DNA from: Roseivirga sp.
GTDB taxonomy: Bacteria > Bacteroidota > Bacteroidia > Cytophagales > Cyclobacteriaceae
Length of the DNA stretch: 64,000 nucleotides
Direction of reading: 5' to 3'
Assembly: GCA_018402485.1 (NCBI GenBank)
Contig: JAGYIY010000001.1
Span: 186,001-250,000, forward strand
Within the stretch, counting starts at the first letter, position 1. The number at the start of each line of letters is the position of its first letter. The notes beneath the pieces were generated by a model. That model was not told where the DNA came from, did no database searches, and was given only the letters and a program-made list of their open reading frames with translations. The translations under genes were made by a program, and so were the position numbers. Below are positions 33,120 to 41,500 of this stretch, in pieces.

Positions 33120-34826
33120 ATGCAAGAGAAGGACAAAGACTACACCAAAAAAAGATATGGGCAAGTAGTTCCCGGTGGAATTAATCAGTGGCCGATCGTA
33201 GAGCTTAGTAAAAATAGACAGGCGTTTATACGTGAGGTAGCTCAAGATAGCATTGAGCGTATCAAAAACATGGCAACTAGTCGAGAAGCCTTAATTGAAG
33301 AAATTGAAACCACTCTTTTTCGAGAAAAATTACGCGTTAAACGCAATCCTTGGGCAGTTGATCCAGAAGATGATGCAAAGTTTCTAAGTTCCATTAAAAA
33401 ACGTTTGTTAGACATCTCGCAGATTGATGATAAAAAGGAAATCGATCAATACCTCGATGGAATTTTGAACGATATTATCATGCGCTATTCAAGTGAGATA
33501 GCAGGTAACTTCAAAAAATCTCGCTACCGGATGGCACGCTCCATCATTACTTTTGGTTTTGCCCGGCTACTCAATGCTTCACGTGCCAGAGGATTTTGGT
33601 CTATTTTCTCCACACAATACACCCTTCAAGATAAAATCAACATTACAGGGGAGGTAGAGGAGTTGCGAAAGCTAGCCACCAAAGGCACGATCATTATGGT
33701 ACCCACCCACTTTAGCAACCTCGATTCCATCCTCATCGGCTGGGTAATAAGCACACTGGGTTTGCCTGCTTTTATCTATGGAGCAGGGCTCAACTTATTT
33801 AACATCAAACTCTTCGCTTATTTCATGAATAGTTTGGGTGCCTACAAAGTAGACCGAAGAAAGAAAAATCTATTGTACCTAGAAACCCTCAAGTCTTATT
33901 CTAGCATGGCCATTCAGCGGGGTTGTCATAGCCTATTTTTTCCGGGCGGAACACGTTCTCGTTCAGGACAAATTGAAAAACGATTGAAACTAGGTTTACT
34001 GAGTACCGCAGTAGAGGCCCAAAGAGTCAATTATCAAAACGAAAAAGACAATGCATTGAAAAAAATCTTTGTGGTACCGGTAACCTTGAATTATAATTTT
34101 GTTTTGGAAGCTCCAGAGCTCATCAAACAATACTTGAAATTACAAGGACAAGAGCGGTATTACACTGAGAATGACGAGTACTCCACTTCTTATAAAATTT
34201 CCGCCTTCCTTCTCAAATTTTTTACCAAAGGCTCTGATATATCGGTTTCAATCGGCAAAGCCATGGATGTTTTGGGCAACTATGTAGATGCAGAAGGCAT
34301 GAGCTACGACAAACAAGGGCGCTCGATTGACACACGCGAATACTTTACCCAAGACGGAGAAATCATTTCGAAAAATCAACAGAGAGAAGATGAATATACC
34401 CGTATGTTGAGCGAACGCATTGTGGAAGAGTACCATCGTATTAACAAGGTCTTCGCAAGTCACTTGGTGGCCTTCACGGCCTTTGTGATGATAAAACAGA
34501 GCTACAAAAAACTTGATTTATACAACTTATTGCGATTGCCAGAAGAAGATCTTACTTTAGACTATGACCTATTTAAAAGCAAAATAGAGCAGCTTTTGGC
34601 TAAAGTGAAGCGTATGGCAGGCCGTGGGGAGATTGGTGTTTCTCCCTATTTGAATGGAAGTGTTGAGGAAATCATTGCACATGGTTTAAAGAATGTGGGC
34701 ATGTACCATGCCAAGCGCCCTCTCGTTCAAAACAAAGAGGGCAATATTACCACAGATGACTTAAATTTATTGTACTATTATCATAACAGGCTTGTAGGCT
34801 ATAATTTAGAAAAATATGTCAGCTGA
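33120..34826 (+). CDS. glycerol-3-phosphate / lysophosphatidate acyltransferase (PlsB-like)
   Basis: 568 residues of the PlsC/PlsB acyltransferase superfamily. The catalytic HX4D block is THFSNLD (His at about 197), followed by the glycerol-phosphate-binding FPGGTRSRSG, and VPVTLNYNFVLEAPELIK. Long helical extensions on both sides are like those of PlsB-type enzymes. TTG at 33117 is also in frame; the ATG at 33120 is chosen. It overlaps gpsA by 11 bases. GpsA makes glycerol-3-phosphate, the acceptor for this acyltransferase, so the pair forms a small phospholipid synthesis operon. Confidence 0.85.
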   Translation: MQEKDKDYTKKRYGQVVPGGINQWPIVELSKNRQAFIREVAQDSIERIKNMATSREALIEEIETTLFREKLRVKRNPWAVDPEDDAKFLSSIKKRLLDISQIDDKKEIDQYLDGILNDIIMRYSSEIAGNFKKSRYRMARSIITFGFARLLNASRARGFWSIFSTQYTLQDKINITGEVEELRKLATKGTIIMVPTHFSNLDSILIGWVISTLGLPAFIYGAGLNLFNIKLFAYFMNSLGAYKVDRRKKNLLYLETLKSYSSMAIQRGCHSLFFPGGTRSRSGQIEKRLKLGLLSTAVEAQRVNYQNEKDNALKKIFVVPVTLNYNFVLEAPELIKQYLKLQGQERYYTENDEYSTSYKISAFLLKFFTKGSDISVSIGKAMDVLGNYVDAEGMSYDKQGRSIDTREYFTQDGEIISKNQQREDEYTRMLSERIVEEYHRINKVFASHLVAFTAFVMIKQSYKKLDLYNLLRLPEEDLTLDYDLFKSKIEQLLAKVKRMAGRGEIGVSPYLNGSVEEIIAHGLKNVGMYHAKRPLVQNKEGNITTDDLNLLYYYHNRLVGYNLEKYVS

Positions 34827-35850
34827 TTGGGTAGGTGTGATTGGTTCCGGAAGTTTTGGTACAGCAGTAGCTAATATTTTAGCTCGTAATACTAAAGTTT
34901 TGCTGTATGTGCGTAATCCTGAAACTGCCAGAACAATTGAAAAAGAGCGCATCTCGGTGCATCAAAAATTAGCCGACAACATCAAAATCACCAATAGTCT
35001 TCAGGAGCTTGCAGAGGAATGTAATATCTTATTTCCAATGGTTCCTTCAAGTGGTTTCAAAGAAATGATTCGCGAGTTGGCGCCCCATCTTCGTCCGTAC
35101 CACATGATGATCCACGGCACCAAAGGCTTGGTTTTAGACTTACCAGAAAAGAAAAGCAGTGATTTTACACTCAGTAAAGAGCACCTTTACACTATGAGTG
35201 ACCTGATTAAGAGAGAAACTGTTGTGGTTCGGGTCGGATGTATGGCAGGACCCAACCTGGCTTCAGAATTGGCCAAGGGGCACCCCGCAGCCACTGTGAT
35301 TGCCTCCCCTTTTAATGAAGTCATTCAAAAAGGCAAAAACCTGCTACGTTCCGAGCATTTTCAAGTCTATGGCAATTCAGACCTAAGGGGTGTAGAACTT
35401 TGTGGCGTTCTTAAAAACATCATTGCCATTGGTTCTGGAATTTCGTCCGGCCTTGGACTTGGAGAAAACTCAAGGGGTTTGCTTGTAAGTCGTGGCTTGG
35501 TAGAAATGATATACATTGGCCAAGCTTTAGGCGGTGAAATATCATCTTTCATTGGCCTTGCAGGTATTGGTGATTTGGTGGCGACTACTTTCAGTACCAA
35601 TAGCCGAAACTTCACCTTGGGGTACAAAATTGCACAAGGCAAAACCTTGGAAGAAGCTTTGTCGGAAATGGAAGAAACCGCGGAGGGCCTCAACACCATT
35701 CAGTTGATCAAACAATTGGGCGATAGCCAAAAACTAAAACCCATCATCACCGATACCTTATACAAAATTTTATTTGAAGGCATGCCGCCTAAAGAAGGAC
35801 TTTCTTATCTCATGCGTTTACAAACCAGTATTGACATCAATGTGATGTAA
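34816..35850 (+). CDS. gpsA: NAD(P)H-dependent glycerol-3-phosphate dehydrogenase
   Basis: Reduces dihydroxyacetone phosphate to sn-glycerol-3-phosphate for phospholipids. 344 residues. N-terminal Rossmann loop GVIGSGSFGTAVANIL, GPNLASELAKGHPAAT, GVLKNIIAIGSGISSGLGLGENSR with the catalytic Lys, and GLAGIGDLVATTFS. The start overlaps the acyltransferase gene by 11 bases, so translation is likely coupled. Confidence 0.95.
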   Translation: MSADWVGVIGSGSFGTAVANILARNTKVLLYVRNPETARTIEKERISVHQKLADNIKITNSLQELAEECNILFPMVPSSGFKEMIRELAPHLRPYHMMIHGTKGLVLDLPEKKSSDFTLSKEHLYTMSDLIKRETVVVRVGCMAGPNLASELAKGHPAATVIASPFNEVIQKGKNLLRSEHFQVYGNSDLRGVELCGVLKNIIAIGSGISSGLGLGENSRGLLVSRGLVEMIYIGQALGGEISSFIGLAGIGDLVATTFSTNSRNFTLGYKIAQGKTLEEALSEMEETAEGLNTIQLIKQLGDSQKLKPIITDTLYKILFEGMPPKEGLSYLMRLQTSIDINVM

Positions 35851-35945
35851 TGGGGGTTTGGGTATTGGGTTGTTGAGATTTTGGGTTTATGGGTTTGTAG
35901 GTTAATGGGGATTTGGGTTTTTGATGAGGGTGAAGGGTTCGTTTT
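35851..35945 (+). repeat. G-rich low-complexity tract, possible G-quadruplex
   Basis: After the gpsA stop the plus strand has at least seven runs of three or more G spaced by short T-rich loops (GGGGGTTTGGGTATTGGG, then more). This could fold as a G-quadruplex in DNA or in the gpsA transcript end. The remaining 90 bases up to the M48 gene show no feature. Confidence 0.5.
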
Positions 35946-36036
35946 TCGCAAATGTCAATTCGTAATTTCTAATTAATTAAGGGCTGCTCCATGAAGAAGT
36001 GAGAGTTCGGCCTCTAGATGTGCAAAATACTTTTGT

Positions 36037-37290
36037 CTAGCTTTTCATTTCCAGCGCCAATTGATCCATGGCCTCTATTCTTTGAAGCAAGGTAGGGTGC
36101 GAGTAATTGACAAAAACATATAGGGGATGCGGTGTTAAATTCACCAAACTAGAAATAGAAAGCTGCTGTAATGCCTCTTTTAAGGGTTTAGCCGCAAAGG
36201 TTTGCACAGCAAAGGCATCTGCCTCATACTCATTCTTGCGGCTCATCATACTCATCAACAAACCTGTTGTTCTTGAAATGGGGGTGTACAGCAGACCAAA
36301 ACCAATGAAATTGAGGTGAATGGCCATTACCTCACCTCCTAAAGCCAAGGAAAGCTGCTCATCGAAAATGACCCATGACATAATGTAGAGCGTAATGCCC
36401 ATTTGTATCAGCCCTAGTAACAAACTCCAAACCACATGATGCTTTTTGTAATGCCCCACTTCGTGTGCCAAAATAGCAACCAACTGATCATCCGTATGCT
36501 TTTCAATCAACGTGTCGAACAGCACAATCTTCTTTCTTTTTCCAAAACCTGAGAAAAACGCATTGGCTTTGGTAGATCGTTTGGAGCCATCTATGATATA
36601 CACATTTTCCAAGGGAAAATTAACTCGCTGAGCATAGCCCATAATGGCATCTTTCAATGAACCATCAGGCAGAGGGTTCAGCTTATTGAATAAGGGAAGT
36701 ATGACCGAAGCATAAAACATATTCGTCAAAAAGATGAATAGACCAACGAGTACAAAAGCCAATAACCAAAACTGGTTTCCCAATTCTGAAATGATCCATA
36801 GTAAGGGATAACCCAGCAATCCACCAATCACTAGAGTGAGCAAATAACTTTTGACTTTGTCCATTGCAAAGGTCTTATGGGTTGTTTTATTAAAGCCAAA
36901 GCGCTCCTCAATCACAAAAGTAAAATAATACGAAAAAGGAATATTCACTAAATCTGCCAGCACAAAGAGCACACCAAAATAAACAAGCGAAAGTAGAATG
37001 GGCTGTTCAATGTAAGGCCTGAGGTAAGCGTCCAGCAAGCCAAATCCACCCATGAACAAAAGTAAAAGAGCCAAAATCAAACTAAACGTAGAGGTGATGA
37101 ACCCAAATCTAGATTTGGTTTTATGGTAGGCCTGAGCTTTGGCATAACGATCCGCATCATACAAGCCTTCAAGCCGCCCAGGTGGTTTGGTTTTCATATT
37201 CCGAGCATTCAAAAAGTCTAAGGTTTGGTCTATCGCAAAATCAAAAACAGCTATAGCCACTAATAAAAAAAGCCAATCGTTGGGAATCAT
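36037..37290 (-). CDS. M48 family zinc metalloprotease (CAAX protease/Ste24-like)
   Basis: 417 residues. Several membrane helices, and the zinc site HEVGH at residues 276-280 inside ILAHEVGHYKKHH. The third ligand is in NEYEADAFAV further on (ExxxD type). The N-terminal half matches the Ste24 peptidase N-terminal domain. In bacteria such enzymes act in membrane protein quality control. Prenylated substrates are not expected. It follows 9 bases after the PorP/SprF-like gene on the same strand. Confidence 0.9.
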   Translation of the reverse strand: MIPNDWLFLLVAIAVFDFAIDQTLDFLNARNMKTKPPGRLEGLYDADRYAKAQAYHKTKSRFGFITSTFSLILALLLLFMGGFGLLDAYLRPYIEQPILLSLVYFGVLFVLADLVNIPFSYYFTFVIEERFGFNKTTHKTFAMDKVKSYLLTLVIGGLLGYPLLWIISELGNQFWLLAFVLVGLFIFLTNMFYASVILPLFNKLNPLPDGSLKDAIMGYAQRVNFPLENVYIIDGSKRSTKANAFFSGFGKRKKIVLFDTLIEKHTDDQLVAILAHEVGHYKKHHVVWSLLLGLIQMGITLYIMSWVIFDEQLSLALGGEVMAIHLNFIGFGLLYTPISRTTGLLMSMMSRKNEYEADAFAVQTFAAKPLKEALQQLSISSLVNLTPHPLYVFVNYSHPTLLQRIEAMDQLALEMKS

Positions 37291-37299
37291 AAAAGCACC

Positions 37300-38337
37300 T
37301 TAGTTTTTAGGACATGGAATCTTCCATCTGCTGCGTGGCACTTTCACTGGCTTGTTAAAATTAAGCAAATAAGACATTGAAAATTCATGAGCACCACCAG
37401 CATCAATACCAAGCTTAGACAAGGTAAAATCAAAGCTATAACCAATATTGAAGTTATTTGTTGTCACCCCCAAGGTGAAAATTAATGCTTCATTATTCGG
37501 GAAGTTTTCAAATGGCTTAAAGGGAAGCCCTCGGTACTGCAAGCCAAAATTAATGGGTTCCAAATGCAAAAAGGCACCCACGTCTAATTGCGAAAACTGC
37601 CCTTGCTGTTTGTATTGAAAAACAGGTGTGATACTTCTTTCTGCATAAGTATACGTCAAGTCTCTTCTCAAAGGCCCGGAGCCTAAGTAAATTTTATAAC
37701 CCCCATGAATCGTCAACCGCTGTTGCAAAGGACTTTGTCCATCAATCAATGACTGGTTGGGTTCCGTTAAATGCTGCACTGCTGCACCCAAGAATAAGTT
37801 TCGTGAAAATAAAATTCCACCAATGCTTAAATCCCCAAAACTCACCCTCAAATCACTATTGGCCACTGAAGGGTCTGTAATGGTTCTATCAATGGCTCCT
37901 GAGACAGGGTCAATCTGATTGGCAAAAACAAGGTCTTGAAAGCCAGCATTTCTCCCCACGAAAGAATATTGTATACCAGGACGGAAAGCTAAATTCTCGC
38001 TAATTTGTAATTGATAAGCATAACTAAAACCAATGGTCGTTGAGGTTAATCCGGCTGCCCCTTCACGATCGGTAGTGATGATCATACCTATGCCACTGTT
38101 GTATTTAGGGATATAATGATCGGCGTAAAAAGAAAATGTATTGAAAGAAGCCTGAAGATTAGGCCATTGGTTTCTATAATTGACACCAAATCGGGTGTAC
38201 TCAGAAGCTCCTGTAAAGGCAGGGTTAATGTATAAAGGTGCAGCGTAAAACTGCGAAAACTGAGGATCTTGGGCATGTAGCATTTTTTCTGAGAAGAACC
38301 CCAAGACCATTAAATATAATAAAATCAATCTTCGCAT
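37300..38337 (-). CDS. PorP/SprF family type IX secretion outer membrane protein
   Basis: 345 residues with an N-terminal signal (LILLYLMVLGFFSEKMLHAQ) and DPQFSQFYAAPLYINPAFTGA, the hallmark opening of the PorP/SprF family. GIGMIITTDREG, and many alternating aromatic strands of a beta-barrel follow. Family members help the type IX system to export or anchor a particular large cargo, often encoded next to them. Here the divergent neighbour is a 1777-residue type IX cargo, so the two are probably partners, as SprF is for SprB. Confidence 0.92.
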   Translation of the reverse strand: MRRLILLYLMVLGFFSEKMLHAQDPQFSQFYAAPLYINPAFTGASEYTRFGVNYRNQWPNLQASFNTFSFYADHYIPKYNSGIGMIITTDREGAAGLTSTTIGFSYAYQLQISENLAFRPGIQYSFVGRNAGFQDLVFANQIDPVSGAIDRTITDPSVANSDLRVSFGDLSIGGILFSRNLFLGAAVQHLTEPNQSLIDGQSPLQQRLTIHGGYKIYLGSGPLRRDLTYTYAERSITPVFQYKQQGQFSQLDVGAFLHLEPINFGLQYRGLPFKPFENFPNNEALIFTLGVTTNNFNIGYSFDFTLSKLGIDAGGAHEFSMSYLLNFNKPVKVPRSRWKIPCPKN

Positions 38338-38545
38338 GGCTATTTTTCCTATTTAACGTGCCTGTAACACCTGAGTATTGTAAATAAACAACAAATTTTT
38401 CTGAGTCTATGAAGAAACATCGCATTCAGAAAGAAGTTTTCCATTAACTTTCGACTAATGAATGAAAGTTCGAATATAATAAAAACTACTTGTGTGGCGT
38501 ATAAGAATTACTTTATAGGCTTAACCTAAACAAGAAATATAGTTG

Positions 38546-41500
38546 ATGGTGATTTCAAAACCAAGGGTAATCCTTTCCTTACTAGCTTTTCTGTTGGCCT
38601 ATTCGCTGAGCGGACAGAACTTCACCCGGAACAACTGGTACTTCACGGGCAACAACGCCGCGCTTACTTTTGCCAAATTTGATGAAAACAAACCTGTTCT
38701 GGTAAAAGATGGACAGGCTTTAAATCAATCTGGTGAAAAATTAACGGTTAATGACCCCACCACTGGCGACTTGTTGTTTTACTCTGACGGTATAAATATT
38801 TATGATGCCTCTCATCAAATTATGAACCATGCCACCAACCTCAATTCAGACCCAAATGGCATACAAGCATTAAGTGCTTCTCCTGTTCCGGGGTCTAATA
38901 ATGGTGATTGGTACTATTTATTCGTTAGAACAGCCTCCGGTGATATCAATTATACCATCATAGATATGACAGCCCAAGGCAATCGAACCAATGGCCCGCC
39001 TGTAGGCGAAGTCATATCCTCGGAAGTAAATATTGCCACAGGAATTGCTGACCGTGGTGATGGAATGATTACCATAGGCTCTCGAGATATGACGGAGTTC
39101 TGGCTGCTCACCCAAGACAGTAGAACCGGGTTAATTGAATTAATTGTCATTCCTGAACCCGGACAACCTTTTGATGTTGCAGGCAACCTTAACCTTACGA
39201 GTTCGGCAGAGGCCATGCATTTTGCCTATCACAGGCGAACGGGTCAAATTGTACTTATCCCTTCTAATAACAATAACATCGAAGTACTTCAATTTACCAA
39301 TGGTGGCATAGGCGGCACAACCATTGTGGGAGCCAGGACCATTCTCAACTCCTTTCAACCTGGTGAGACTTTTGGTGGGTCGGCAGGTTGGTCGACTACA
39401 GGTAATTTCATTTATTTCAGCCGCAACTCTGCCACTGAAGGCCAGCTCTTTCGATTTGACATGCAAGATGAAAGAGATGAGGCTACTTTCGAGGCCGTTT
39501 TTGATACCCCTTTAGAAAAAAGTTTAAGTCTTCTAACCGGTTCCGATAGTAGCATTTATCATCTTTACAGAGAAGGAGGCACAAGGCTATTGGCACGTAT
39601 CAACCAGCCCGATAGTGCATTGAATAATTTGAGTTATGAGGCCGGATTGTTCAATAATCAGACATTTGAAAGTAACTATTTTACGCAGTTTGCTCCTGAG
39701 GCCGAATTAACGCCGGTAGTAACAGCCGTTATACAAAACGGTGAGATTTGCATGAACAATCCCATTCAGTTTTACCCAATCATTAGTCCCTCTACTGCTA
39801 TCCCTTCATCCTTTACTTGGGAATTTCAACCCTCAGGAAGCACCAGTAATTTGCAATCACCCATTCAAACCTTTGAGCAAGAGGGTGTTCTAATGGCCTC
39901 ATTAGCAGTAGAAATCAATGGCTTGACCTATACAGATATGATTACTGCACAAATTGAACCTAACGATTTGCAAGTATCCCTATCAGACACCACCATTTGC
40001 CCAGGGGAAACTTTAATGCTTGATGCCGAACCACAACAAAATGGTCAAGGTCAAGGCGGAGGTGCCGGTGGTGGAGGCGGAGGTGCAACAGGCGGCCCTT
40101 TTGAATATTTATGGAATACAGGAGAAACTTCCTCATCCATTGAAGTGACAGAAGCCGGCAATTATTGGGTAGTGGTTACTCCGTCAGATGGCTGCCCAGT
40201 TTATGCAACCGCACGTGTTCAGGTATATGGTGAAGAAAATCGAACGGCAAACATTTGGTATTTTGGCAATGGTGCAGGTATAGATTTTAATGAAGTGGAA
40301 GGACTCGATCCACCCCCACGCAGCATTACAGACCCTCATGCTATGAATGCACCCGAAGGCACCTCAACCATTTCCGATGCCAATGGAGATGTGCTCTTTT
40401 ACTCTGACGGAGAAACTATGTGGAACAGAGAAAATGAGGAAATGCCGAATGGAACAGAAATTGGAGGCGACAATGTATCTACACAGTCTGTCATGATCAT
40501 TCCTTTTGTAGATGACGAAACGCTTTATTATGTGTTCACAACACAAGAAGTTTACGGGGAGAATACCTTTGAACTGAAATATAGTGTGGTTGATATGAAG
40601 GAAGACGTCGGCTTGGGAGATGTGATTCTCAAAGATGTTGTCCTATACAGCCGAAGTACAGAAAGACTTGCTGCCATAGAATCAGGAGACGGATATTGGC
40701 TGATTTCCCATGAATATGGAAATAATACTTTCCGAAGCTACGGCATCACGACCGAAGGCATTACTACCCCTTTTTTATCCTCCGCTGGCGCAGTACATTC
40801 TTTCAACGATCCTTTAAGTGGCCAGGGTGGAATGAAATTTTCTTCTGACGGAGAAAGGGTAGCCGTAGCCTTAGTTGAAGGCAGTGCAGACTTTGTAGAA
40901 GTTTTTGATTTTGAACCTACTACGGGACGCATCGTAGAAATGGAGTTCCGTTTAGATTTGAATGAAGGTGAAGATTTGAATGATGAAGTGTATGATGTGC
41001 ATTTTTCACCGGGTGGCGGAAAACTCTTTGCCAGTTTGAACAATAGAAATGGAGGTAGTGTAGGAGGACGCATTATTGAATACAGGGTAGATTCTCTGTC
41101 AACAGAAGAAAGTAGGTTAGCCTCCAAAACAAATATCACCACCAATACCAATATCAATGCCAATATAGGTCAAATACAAACAGGACCTGATGGTAATTTA
41201 TATGTGGCTGTTGAGGTACCAGGCAATCCAGGAGCCACTAATTTTGTAAGCTCCATAAGTGCTGTAGACGATACGTTAGGTACTTCTACATTCAGCCCCC
41301 AAATTGTAGCATTAACTACCGGTAATTCAAGGCTAGGCCTTCCTAATTTTGTTCAAAACAGTGCTGATCCACAACAAGAACCTTCTCTCTCGGCGCCCCA
41401 GTTGGTCTGTGTTGAAGAAGAAGTACCTTTAAGCGGTACTGGCACCTCAGACATAGATGAGTTTGCATGGACCATTACGAATCAAGACGATAATAGCACT

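Noticed and set aside
38918..39466. Minus-strand open frames near the start of the giant cargo gene
   Set aside because: Also antisense shadows of the cargo reading frame.
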